Source of the DNA: Caldalkalibacillus salinus
GTDB lineage: Bacteria; Bacillota; Bacilli; Caldalkalibacillales; JCM-10596
Length of the DNA stretch: 64,000 nucleotides
Assembly (NCBI RefSeq): GCF_016745835.1
Contig: NZ_JAERVL010000027.1
Span: 1 to 64,000 of the forward strand
Reading direction: 5' to 3'
Position numbers and translations under genes: made by a program. This document shows, one piece after another, positions 26,336-33,841 of this stretch (positions are counted from its first letter, which is position 1; each line of letters opens with the position of its first letter). The notes under the pieces were generated by a model. It was not told the DNA's origin, did not search any database, and was given only the letters and a program-made list of their open reading frames with translations.

Positions 26336-27964
26336 TTAATCCTCTCCACAGGCAGCTGGTTCGATATCGAGCTTCGGTGTCACATCTCGATAAGGAAAGC
26401 CTTGTATGCTTTGGACACGCTTAAAGAACTTATGGAATCTCTCGTTGGGATGTCCGCGTTCTTTATACTCTAAAATAATTTGCTCTACAATGTTGACGAT
26501 ATCTTCAGGGGATACGCCTTCAGCCACGATTTGTCCCGGGTGTGCTGTACGCCCAACTGTTTTTCCACCTAAGAATAGGTCAAAGGCACCTTTCCGATAG
26601 ACGATACCAATATCGTCATTAACAGCACCGTAACAAGCCATCCCGCAACCGTTAAAACCTAATTTAAGTTCTTTGGGGAGATCGATGCCCCCGAGTTTCT
26701 CTTGGATTTCTTCTGCGTATGGAATAGCATCCTTTTTCTCCCCTTCACAGAAGTCACACGCCTTCAATTGAAAAACGTCTCCAACAGGAGTCAAGATCAA
26801 TCCTTCTCGCTCTAGTGCTTCTGTTATATCGTCTGGATTATGTGTCGGTATTTGAAGAAGCAGATGATGGTCTGGTGTATAGGACATCTGCCCTTGCTCT
26901 CCCACGACCTGAGCAATGGTGAGCAGTTGTTGCGATGTCAAATTCTTATTAGCAACCCCTGGGCTCACTGCTAATTCAAAAATGGGGGCTTGCTCCTGCC
27001 CTTGTGACTGAGCATAAGCGACATGCGATTGGCTCTCATAACCGTCTTGAGTGACGGCTTGGAGGGCTTGACTCGCCCAATCTAAAGGTCTTGACGCCGG
27101 TGTTGCAGACGACGAGGACGTCTCATGATGATCCCCTGCATGTAAAGCCCACGGCTCGTTCTCAGGTTTTAGACGTTCTGCCGGCTTTAGGCGTTGTTCC
27201 TCTTTATCCAGCGTATACTTGCGTTGATAACCCCTCGGTGTAATCATTTTGTTATCGTATAGAAAAGTGGATGCGTTCCCGATAATCACCGTGGTTAGCA
27301 TGCCTATTTCGTGCTCAAGCATGTCCTTCAATGTCGTGATGACGACATGTTCACGATCCCGGTACGCACTTTTAACTAGACCCACAGGCGTTTCCGGTGA
27401 ACGGTAACGCAGTAGTATCTTTTGAGCTTCGACTATCTGTTTTGTACGTCGACCACTTTTAGGGTTATACAATGACACCACGAAGTCTGCTGCTGCCGCC
27501 GCCTCAATTCTTTTGGCAATGAGCTCCCATGGCGTTAAATGATCACTAAGACTGATGGTACAAGCGTCATGCATAACGGGTGCCCCGAGTCGTGAAGCAC
27601 AAGAGTTGATGGCGGATATGCCAGGCACCACCTCTACAGCGACACCCGTGTCCTCCTTCCAACCTTTTTCAACGAGGACCTCATATACTAACCCTGCCAT
27701 CCCATATACCCCAGCATCACCACTGGAAATGACGGCAACCTTGCGTCCCTGTTCCGCTAGTTTCACAGCCGCTTGAGCCCTGCTCACTTCTTCGGACATG
27801 CCTGTACTTATGATTTCTTGTCCACTTAGTAAACCTTCGATCAATTGGATATACGTTTTGTATCCAATGACACAATCGCTATCTTCAATGGCTTCCTGTG
27901 CCCGCTTCGTAATATGGTCAAAACTCCCAGGACCGAATCCAATTACCCATAATTTTCCTTTCAT
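26336..27964 (-). CDS. cbiH60: CbiH60: cobalt-factor III methyltransferase fused to a ferredoxin/Fe-S sulfite-reductase-like domain
   Basis: 542 residues from the ATG behind GGAGGTGTGTAGA. Residues 1-245 are the CbiH/CobJ C17-methyltransferase (GFGPGSFDHITKRA, VVSLYNPKSGRRTKQ). A Pro/Ser-rich linker follows to about 330. The rest resembles nitrite/sulfite reductase halves: a ferredoxin-like part and a cluster site with Cys-x2-Cys (ACDFCEG) and Cys-x3-Cys (NGCGMACYG). This matches CbiH60 of Bacillus megaterium, which contracts the ring with help of an Fe-S cluster. It starts one base after the permease stop. Confidence 0.93.
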   Translation of the reverse strand: MKGKLWVIGFGPGSFDHITKRAQEAIEDSDCVIGYKTYIQLIEGLLSGQEIISTGMSEEVSRAQAAVKLAEQGRKVAVISSGDAGVYGMAGLVYEVLVEKGWKEDTGVAVEVVPGISAINSCASRLGAPVMHDACTISLSDHLTPWELIAKRIEAAAAADFVVSLYNPKSGRRTKQIVEAQKILLRYRSPETPVGLVKSAYRDREHVVITTLKDMLEHEIGMLTTVIIGNASTFLYDNKMITPRGYQRKYTLDKEEQRLKPAERLKPENEPWALHAGDHHETSSSSATPASRPLDWASQALQAVTQDGYESQSHVAYAQSQGQEQAPIFELAVSPGVANKNLTSQQLLTIAQVVGEQGQMSYTPDHHLLLQIPTHNPDDITEALEREGLILTPVGDVFQLKACDFCEGEKKDAIPYAEEIQEKLGGIDLPKELKLGFNGCGMACYGAVNDDIGIVYRKGAFDLFLGGKTVGRTAHPGQIVAEGVSPEDIVNIVEQIILEYKERGHPNERFHKFFKRVQSIQGFPYRDVTPKLDIEPAACGED

Positions 27965-27965
27965 T

Positions 27966-28658
27966 CTACACACCTCCACCCATGATTTCTGTGATCATAA
28001 ACAGTCCTAATCCGATACTGTACACTCCCGTTATGAGTCCCAATACCATGTACAGATGTCGTTTAAATCTCGCTTTAATAAAACCCCAAGATAATAGAAG
28101 CGTCACTAAAATCGTAGAAAACAGGAGCCCAACGACGAATAACAAAAGGTGAATGGTTGCCGCTGAGTAAGTATCTAAACCAAATGCTGACGATATGATA
28201 GCAATCTGACTTGGGCTCTCAACGCCTATACCGTGAATAATACCTACAATCATGGCCCCTACAGCCCCCATTTTCACAGGTGAGAATGAAGCACTTGGCA
28301 ACTTTGCAGTCAACCACTCTTGGATGAGGGTGATGCGACTTTTGAGCTGATCATCTTTCTTAGTCCGATAGACACTGTAAATGATGACACCTCCTAAGAT
28401 AATCAATGTTAAACTTACGAGCCCTTCCATCCATTGTTGAACAGGACTTGAAAGTCGGGTTCCGAAGAAAATGGTTAACAGTCCTACGAACAAAACCATC
28501 ATCCCGTGTCCGCAGGCATACATGACACCTAGCGTGACTTGTCTACTTTTTTCTTCTTCACTTCCAACCATGTCAGCAATGGCGGCGATATGGTCGCCAT
28601 CAACTCCATGGCGCATGCCTACCATAATGGCAAACAGCGCAAATGACATTAACTCCAT
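27966..28658 (-). CDS. Cobalt/nickel permease-like protein (HoxN/UreH/SulP-adjacent NiCoT type)
   Basis: 230 residues from the ATG that follows AAAGGAGGTAAAAAA. Six to seven hydrophobic segments; near the start lies RHGVDGDHIAAI, the His-x5-Asp-His type motif of NiCoT and UreH-like nickel/cobalt permeases. A second polar element IVGIIHGIGVESPSQ and the ACGHGMMVLF segment also fit. It is the first gene of the cobalamin operon, directly under two cobalamin riboswitches, so cobalt uptake is the natural reading. Short UreH-like members carry nickel elsewhere; specificity here is inferred from context. Confidence 0.8.
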   Translation of the reverse strand: MELMSFALFAIMVGMRHGVDGDHIAAIADMVGSEEEKSRQVTLGVMYACGHGMMVLFVGLLTIFFGTRLSSPVQQWMEGLVSLTLIILGGVIIYSVYRTKKDDQLKSRITLIQEWLTAKLPSASFSPVKMGAVGAMIVGIIHGIGVESPSQIAIISSAFGLDTYSAATIHLLLFVVGLLFSTILVTLLLSWGFIKARFKRHLYMVLGLITGVYSIGLGLFMITEIMGGGV

Positions 28659-28708
28659 TTTTTTACCTCCTTTTTGCATGAATGAATAATAATGGTATAG
28701 ATACAACT

Positions 28709-28740
28709 AAAAAATGCACCTCTACGAAGATAGAGGTGCA
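28709..28740 (-). terminator. Riboswitch-controlled terminator B
   Basis: Minus strand: perfect 10-bp stem TGCACCTCTA/TAGAGGTGCA with loop TCTTCG followed by six T. It lies about 50 nt before the permease start. An alternative pairing exists between 28776-28790 (GGTG...AGAAAT) and 28735-28745 (ATTTCTGCACC), which would block the terminator arm. Confidence 0.88.
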
Positions 28741-28824
28741 GAAATAACGTACGAGACCGTAAACTTGTCCACTCGATTTCTACACACACCTATAACCCGT
28801 AGGCTGTGAAGCGAACAGGATAGT

Positions 28825-29040
28825 AGGCAGGTCTCCTGACTTAGGTTCATCGTTGATGTGGCGTCTTCCCAAAACAATCTAGCTCCTTTTACTAGAATTA
28901 TCTCAGTGACATCAACCACTCACTCCCCATTACAGTGGCGGGCACCGTGACGGACTTTCACCGTTCTTCCCTTTTAAGCGATCCTTAGCAACGCCGAATG
29001 AACGTTGGCTGCATAAGAACCGCACCTAATCCTGTTTGTA
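28825..29040 (-). ncRNA. Cobalamin riboswitch B (promoter-distal)
   Basis: Reading the minus strand, the conserved elements occur in order: GGTGCGGTTCTTATG, GGGAA, CGGTGAAAGTCCG, GGTGCCCGCCACTGT, a variable arm, GGGAAGACGCC, and the 3' B12 box AGTCAGGAGACCTGCC. This is a full class-I adenosylcobalamin aptamer. It is followed by an expression platform of antiterminator and terminator before the first operon gene. Confidence 0.95.
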
Positions 29041-29083
29041 TTCAGTTGTACAACTAGCTCACCAATCTAGCATTCATGCTATT

Positions 29084-29113
29084 AAAAAAACCTTAACACG
29101 AAGGTTAAGGTTT
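29084..29113 (-). terminator. Terminator A between the two riboswitches
   Basis: Minus strand: 10-bp perfect stem AAACCTTAAC/GTTAAGGTTT, loop CTTCGT, followed by further T residues. Its 5' arm could instead pair over 7 bp with TTAAGGT at 29193-29199, a candidate antiterminator. Confidence 0.85.
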
Positions 29114-29194
29114 GAGACATACGTTGACAATCGTTAAGCACGGGCACTCATCTATTGTCAGTAACGAGATGACATGAGTACGCGTTGTCTTCAC
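29105..29194 (-). CDS. Possible 29-residue leader peptide ORF between the riboswitches
   Basis: A GTG start 7 nt after GGGGAG opens a 29-codon frame whose TAA stop lies inside the 5' arm of terminator A. The peptide has five Thr, three Cys (one Cys-Pro-Cys) and three Ile. The start region overlaps the proposed antiterminator arm. It could be a leader peptide, a relic, or chance. There is no homology evidence. Confidence 0.35.
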   Translation of the reverse strand: MKTTRTHVISLLTIDECPCLTIVNVCLKP

Positions 29195-29232
29195 CTTAAT
29201 TCTCCCCTCCGAAGAATGGTCGTTACATTTAA

Positions 29233-29375
29233 AAGCAGGTTTCCTGGCTCACGTTCATCTTACTCTTGTCCCTTCCCAGCAAATCGCCAGTGGTTGACAA
29301 TTTCATCACGTATACAGTAGCGGGGGCTGCACCGGATTCACACCGGTTTCCCTATTATCTTAAGCTTGCAATGAA
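29233..29375 (-). ncRNA. Cobalamin riboswitch A (promoter-proximal)
   Basis: Minus strand elements in order: AGGGAAACCGGTGTGAAT, CCGGTGCAGCCCCCGCTACTGT, a short arm, CCACTGGCG, GGGAAGG, and the 3' B12 box GAGCCAGGAAACCTGC. It is a compact class-I adenosylcobalamin aptamer, about 70 nt shorter than aptamer B. A CTTAAG palindromic hairpin sits at its 5' side. Confidence 0.95.
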
Positions 29376-29430
29376 AACTTAAGCACTTTTAAATGGCATA
29401 TTTTGTTATTTTATGTGTAACCTTGTCTAC

Positions 29431-29459
29431 ATTAAACCTCATCTTAGCATTTATTTCAA
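29431..29459 (-). promoter_or_regulatory. SigA-type promoter of the cobalamin operon
   Basis: TTGAAA (29454-29459), 17 nt, TTTAAT (29431-29436) on the minus strand, ending about 50 nt before riboswitch A. It lies directly after the thrC stop. Confidence 0.65.
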
Positions 29460-29472
29460 TAGGTTTTTTGTC

Positions 29473-30693
29473 TTAATTTTTTAACTTTAGTCGATCTCCC
29501 GGCTTTAACACAGGGGCTTCTACTTGCATCGTGTCCGGATACTTAATCCCTTGACCTGTGTTGAGGGCGATCACAGTATCATGATCTTTTATCCATCCAT
29601 GCTCCCTTAACTGTCGAGCGGCTACAAACGTCGCGGCCCCTTCAGGACAAATAAAAGCACCTTCAAGTGAAGCTATACACTGTTGTTCCTGCACAATGGC
29701 TGTATCGTCTACGGCCATGGCACACCCGTCAGTCTCATAGATCGCCTCTAATACAAGGAAATCCCCTATCGCTTTAGGAACGTTAATGCCGAAGGCAATG
29801 GTCGAAGCGTCTGTCCAGAAGGTCGACTCTTCTTTCTTATCCTCCCACGCCTGAACAATCGGCGCACACCCCGTTGATTGTACAGCCACAAGTCGAGGCA
29901 ACGGCCCTTCTATCCACCCCATAGCCATCAATTCCTTCAGCGCTTTATAGATGCCGATGAGACCTACGCCACCTCCAGTAGGATAAAGGATGACATCCGG
30001 CATCTGCCAGTCCAACTGCTCTGCTATTTCTAGACCCATTGTCTTCTTCCCTTCAATACGGTAAGGCTCCTTTAAGGTGGAGGCATCATAGAAGCCGACG
30101 TCTTGTACGGCCTGCGCCACAATACGACCGGCATCACTGATTAATCCGTCCACAAGGTTTAAATGAGCCCCTGACAGTGCCACTTCAAGTCTTGTGATGG
30201 TGGGAGCGCTCACGGGCATGACAATGTATGATTTTATACCCGCTCTCGCAGCGTATAAGGCCCATGCCGCACCAGCATTCCCATTGGTTGGCATGGCGAT
30301 CGCCTCAACCCCTAACTCCTTTGCTTTTGACACACCGACAGCAGCGCCACGCGCTTTGAATGAACCAGAAGGGACCATCCCTTCATCCTTCATATATAAA
30401 TGAGGAATGCCCATATTCTCGCCAATACGAGGCATGGAGAGAAGCGGTGTCATCCCTTCTCCTAGGGATACGACATGTTTTTCACGCTTAACGGGGAGTA
30501 ACTCATGGTATCTCCAAAGTGTGGGCTTACGCTCTTTTAACATCGTTGTTTTAAAATTGTCTGATAGGGCATCAAGATCATAGTCGACGAGCAAGGGCGA
30601 GCCACACTGACACAAATGATGCGCTTGATTAACATCGTAATGTGCATCACATTTGGGACAGTATAAATGCGTAACATAACTAAAGCTCATCAT
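29473..30693 (-). CDS. thrC: Threonine synthase
   Basis: 406 residues. A zinc-knuckle-like N-terminus (YCPKC at 11-15, LCQC at 27-30) precedes the fold-type-II PLP domain with Lys113 in SGSFKARG, and a glycine loop YPTGGGVG for the phosphate. It converts O-phosphohomoserine to threonine. The close relatives threonine deaminase and cysteate synthase share the fold; the SFKARG motif and zinc-type N-terminus favour threonine synthase. No hom or thrB is adjacent. No terminator is seen between its stop and the cobalamin promoter. Confidence 0.88.
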   Translation of the reverse strand: MMSFSYVTHLYCPKCDAHYDVNQAHHLCQCGSPLLVDYDLDALSDNFKTTMLKERKPTLWRYHELLPVKREKHVVSLGEGMTPLLSMPRIGENMGIPHLYMKDEGMVPSGSFKARGAAVGVSKAKELGVEAIAMPTNGNAGAAWALYAARAGIKSYIVMPVSAPTITRLEVALSGAHLNLVDGLISDAGRIVAQAVQDVGFYDASTLKEPYRIEGKKTMGLEIAEQLDWQMPDVILYPTGGGVGLIGIYKALKELMAMGWIEGPLPRLVAVQSTGCAPIVQAWEDKKEESTFWTDASTIAFGINVPKAIGDFLVLEAIYETDGCAMAVDDTAIVQEQQCIASLEGAFICPEGAATFVAARQLREHGWIKDHDTVIALNTGQGIKYPDTMQVEAPVLKPGDRLKLKN

Positions 30694-30797
30694 TGAACCT
30701 CCCTCTATAGATTAAGATTTTCTTTAATACACTCCTTTTACGCGGGTTCACAAGCTAGCCTTAATTAGCACTAGCTAGCGTGACTTTTACTAGAACA

Positions 30798-31898
30798 TCA
30801 ATGTGAAAGGATGTTTACGAGAAGCACCCCTAGTATCACTAGGCTTGCGTAACCCAGCACACCGTAGCTAACGGTGCGTAGTCCTATTTGCTTAAATTCT
30901 CTAACATGAATACTTAGTCCAAGTCCGGCCATAGCCATCGATAAGAATAGCACACTTAATGCAATGAGAAAGTGTGTAAGCCCTATAGGTACAACACCTA
31001 GCGTATTAATCATACTGAGCAATAAAAATCCGATGACGAACCAAGGGATCGGCAGGTTTTTAAAACGATGCATTAATGTCTGGTTATCCTGACGGTGATG
31101 CGGGTGTTGAGCACCTTCCTTTCGTTCAAACCAATACGCAAGGAATAAAGCGACAGGAATGAGCAGAGCGACTCTACCTAGCTTGACGAGAATAGCCGTT
31201 TCACTACTCACTTCACCTGCGGGTGCTGCGGCGGCAATCACATGGGCCAATTCATGTAACGTCGCACCTACAAATAGGCCATAAGTATCAGGTGTCACCC
31301 CGAGGAACGGGTATATAAATGTATAAATCATGGTGCCAATCGTCCCTAACACCGCGATATAGGAGACAGCGATCGCCGTTTGGGCTTTTTTAGCCCCAAT
31401 CAGGGGGGCTACGGCGACAATCGCGGCTGCCCCACAAACAGCAGTCCCTACTGCTATTAAAGCGGATGAATGCGCATCGATTGCAAGCTTATGCCCTAAG
31501 TAAAGCATGATGACTAGGGTGAACACAATGACAATAAGGTCCACGGCTAAAACGGTCATACCTGCCGCATATATCTGTTCTAAATTTAAGCGAAGTCCCA
31601 TTAAGATAATACCGGCCCTTAACAGATACTTTGTACTGAATTGTACGCCCTCAGTGGCAAACGTTGGAACGCCGAAAGTGGCTTTCCATCCCATCCCGAG
31701 TAATATAGATAAAATCATAACGCCCATGATGGACAACAAAGGCAAAGCAACGAGTTGTCCCGCGAGTAGAGCTATGAGTAAGGTTAACACCACACCTGCA
31801 TATAAGCCCTTCTTACTAAACATTCTTTTAATCCAACTTCTTTGTTTATGTACTGGTAGTTGAGTGGATGTATTGTGCTCCACATTCGTCGGTGACAT
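30798..31898 (-). CDS. YeiH-family (UPF0324) membrane protein, putative sulfate exporter
   Basis: 366 residues, about ten transmembrane helices after a polar 25-residue N-terminus. Family segments are ILLGMGWKATFG, LLRAGIILMGLRLNLEQI, ALIAVGTAVCGAAAIVAVAPLIGAKK, LHELAHVIAAA and SMAMAGLGLSIHVREFKQIG. The family is annotated as a putative sulfate or sulfonate-related exporter; the substrate is not proven. ATG preceded by GGAGG. It precedes thrC on the same strand with a 104-nt gap rich in GCTAGC palindromes. Confidence 0.87.
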   Translation of the reverse strand: MSPTNVEHNTSTQLPVHKQRSWIKRMFSKKGLYAGVVLTLLIALLAGQLVALPLLSIMGVMILSILLGMGWKATFGVPTFATEGVQFSTKYLLRAGIILMGLRLNLEQIYAAGMTVLAVDLIVIVFTLVIMLYLGHKLAIDAHSSALIAVGTAVCGAAAIVAVAPLIGAKKAQTAIAVSYIAVLGTIGTMIYTFIYPFLGVTPDTYGLFVGATLHELAHVIAAAAPAGEVSSETAILVKLGRVALLIPVALFLAYWFERKEGAQHPHHRQDNQTLMHRFKNLPIPWFVIGFLLLSMINTLGVVPIGLTHFLIALSVLFLSMAMAGLGLSIHVREFKQIGLRTVSYGVLGYASLVILGVLLVNILSH

Positions 31899-31990
31899 AG
31901 TATGGTGTCCTCCAAGTGATAATGTTTCTTATGACAGGAACAAGGTCCTTTACATCTACAATATCATAACGAGACTCGTTTATGGGCGGT

Positions 31991-32037
31991 AAAATAAAAA
32001 GAAGGCAAAATGAGACTTTACGTCTCCTTTTACCTTC
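31991..32037 (-). terminator. Terminator of the fixABCX operon
   Basis: Minus strand: a 16-bp stem with two mismatches (GAAGGTAAAAGGAGAC with GTCTCATTTTGCCTTC) around GTAAA, followed by TTTTTATTTT. It ends the etfB-etfA-fixC-fixX-KOW transcript. Confidence 0.85.
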
Positions 32038-32075
32038 ATGACGTGTAAACTTCAATTATCATGATTTGAGCTTAA

Positions 32076-32246
32076 TTATCTTAGATCTTTCTCTCTAGCC
32101 GACAGATCTAGCTGAATAAGCTCAAACGCCTCCCAGCTACAAAAATGATCTTCCCAAATGACATGACACTTCCGCTCATGTACGCCCATCACAACCCCTC
32201 TAACACCATCGCGAACATAAATGACATGATCACCGATCTTGTACAT
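32076..32246 (-). CDS. Small KOW-like protein, DUF2187/YkvS type (56 aa)
   Basis: 56 codons starting 3 nt after the fixX stop, with GGGGTG before the ATG inside the fixX end. The sequence opens KIGDHVIYVRDGVRGVV and continues with short beta-like strands and HVIWEDHF, resembling the small KOW/SH3-like DUF2187 proteins such as YkvS. The tail is charged. It is the last gene of the fixABCX transcript, tightly coupled to fixX. The assignment to DUF2187 is by eye; function unknown. Confidence 0.7.
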   Translation of the reverse strand: MYKIGDHVIYVRDGVRGVVMGVHERKCHVIWEDHFCSWEAFELIQLDLSAREKDLR

Positions 32247-32249
32247 GAT

Positions 32250-32546
32250 TCACCCCAAACGGAAGACGATACCGTGGCCGCCTTTTGGGTACACCCAGTC
32301 GATGTTCTCATAAGGGCAACCGATGCGACAGGCTCCACACTCATGGCAGCCCTCATAGCCGACATGCATGCGGATGTCTTCCCACTTGTAGATTTCTGCA
32401 GGACAAAATATGGTACACAGCTTATCGGGACAATCAGTCATACAGATTTCGGGATCCTTGACGTGAAGATGGGATTCCGTGTCCGCGTTAAACCTGACCA
32501 AATACTGCTTTTCTTCAATGGTCTGTGCCAGTTTTGGCTCGCTCAT
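32250..32546 (-). CDS. fixX: Ferredoxin-like protein FixX
   Basis: 98 residues from the ATG that overlaps the fixC stop (TGATG) and follows GGAAGGTG. A conserved ferredoxin pattern for a [4Fe-4S] cluster is present: CHECGACRIGCPYENIDW near the C-terminus, with further Cys in CMTDCPDKLCTIFCPAEIY. It passes electrons between FixC and a low-potential acceptor in FixABCX-type complexes. Confidence 0.92.
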   Translation of the reverse strand: MSEPKLAQTIEEKQYLVRFNADTESHLHVKDPEICMTDCPDKLCTIFCPAEIYKWEDIRMHVGYEGCHECGACRIGCPYENIDWVYPKGGHGIVFRLG

Positions 32547-33841
32547 CACTTCATCACCTTCCAAGCCCGGTATATGTCTCGGGCGATTTTTAATTTCTCT
32601 CCAGCGGTCCCGATTTCTCTCCATATTTTCTTTTGTTTCTCTCTTTTGGGGACACCATCTACAGTGAGCATTTGACTGGCCGCTTTGTTCATCATGGGTA
32701 TATATTCTTCAAAATATTGCGGAAATTTATCAAAGGTGTGTACGGTATCCTTGTATTTTTCCATGTCCTTACCAACAAAACTATTCATGAGTTTCATCCG
32801 ATATTCATCTAATACGTCCTCAGAATAATCATCCTCTGCTTTGGCTTTTAATATGGTCTCTGCTGCCAGTCTGCCCGAGGTCATCGCCATGTTAGACCCT
32901 TCTCTGTGTATGGCGTTCACTAATTGTGCGGCGTCTCCGACCACAACAACCCCGTTTCCAGCGACGCGTGGCATAGAATGATAGCCCCCTTCCGGTATAA
33001 GGTGAGCCAAGTATTCCTTCGATTCGCCACCTTGGATATACGGTCGAATCATCGGGTGCTCCTTCACATATTCGAGTAGATCGTATGGTTTCATTTTATG
33101 CTTGATGAAGCCAGAAAGTAACGTTCCAATGCCAATACTGATCGTGTCTTTATTCGTATATAAAAATCCTGTGCCCATAAGGTTTTTGGTGGCGTCTCCG
33201 AACATTTCAATGGTGCAGCCTTGGTTCTTCTCTAGATTAAATCGACTTTCAATCGTTTTACTGTCGAGTTTAATCACTTCCATGGTCGCTAATGCCACTT
33301 CATCCGGTTTCCATTCACGGTGAAAGCCGAGTTGCTTTGCCAGAAGAGAATTTACTCCGTCCGCCAAAACGACCACATCCGCATACACATCACCGTCGGG
33401 CCGATCCGTTCGTACACCCACGACTTTGCCGTTTTCAACGATACATGCTCTAGCCACCGTTTCGTTTACGAGTAGGGCGCCTTGTTCAACGGCTTTCTCC
33501 GCAAACCACTGATCAAACTTGGCCCGTAACACAGTAAAGTTGTTATACGGTTCTTCTCCCCATTCTAAACCTTTATATCCAAAGGTAACGGCTGAAGCTT
33601 TATCCATCATCATAAACCGTTGTTCAACGATCGGACGTTCGAGCGGTGCTTCTTTATAAAACTCAGGAATCACGTCCTCCATCATTTGACGATAGAGCAC
33701 CCCGCCCATTACATTTTTAGAACCAGGATACTCCCCGCGTTCCATCAGTAGGACGTCGCCCCCCGCTTTTGCTAATTCATAAGCACAAGCCGTTCCTGCT
33801 GGCCCGGCACCGACAACGATCACATCAAACTTTTCCGACAT
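32546..33841 (-). CDS. fixC: FAD-dependent electron-transfer flavoprotein-quinone oxidoreductase (FixC)
   Basis: 431 residues. FAD-binding VVGAGPAGTACAYELAKAGG at residues 10-29, LADGVNSLLAKQLG, and VVVGDAAQLVNAIHREGSNMAM. The protein resembles the ETF-quinone oxidoreductase catalytic part but lacks the C-terminal Fe-S domain, which FixX supplies. It is expected to pass electrons from the EtfAB flavins to quinone and, in bifurcating complexes, coupled to ferredoxin reduction. Its start overlaps the end of etfA by 17 nt. Confidence 0.92.
   Translation of the reverse strand: MSEKFDVIVVGAGPAGTACAYELAKAGGDVLLMERGEYPGSKNVMGGVLYRQMMEDVIPEFYKEAPLERPIVEQRFMMMDKASAVTFGYKGLEWGEEPYNNFTVLRAKFDQWFAEKAVEQGALLVNETVARACIVENGKVVGVRTDRPDGDVYADVVVLADGVNSLLAKQLGFHREWKPDEVALATMEVIKLDSKTIESRFNLEKNQGCTIEMFGDATKNLMGTGFLYTNKDTISIGIGTLLSGFIKHKMKPYDLLEYVKEHPMIRPYIQGGESKEYLAHLIPEGGYHSMPRVAGNGVVVVGDAAQLVNAIHREGSNMAMTSGRLAAETILKAKAEDDYSEDVLDEYRMKLMNSFVGKDMEKYKDTVHTFDKFPQYFEEYIPMMNKAASQMLTVDGVPKREKQKKIWREIGTAGEKLKIARDIYRAWKVMK

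Noticed and set aside
30740-30785. Terminator between the YeiH-type gene and thrC
   Set aside because: GCTAGC palindromes can pair with a bulge, but no T run follows on either strand.
31846-32055. Minus-strand frame of 69 codons upstream of the YeiH-type gene
   Set aside because: It overlaps the fixABCX terminator and the start of the exporter gene and has no ribosome site.
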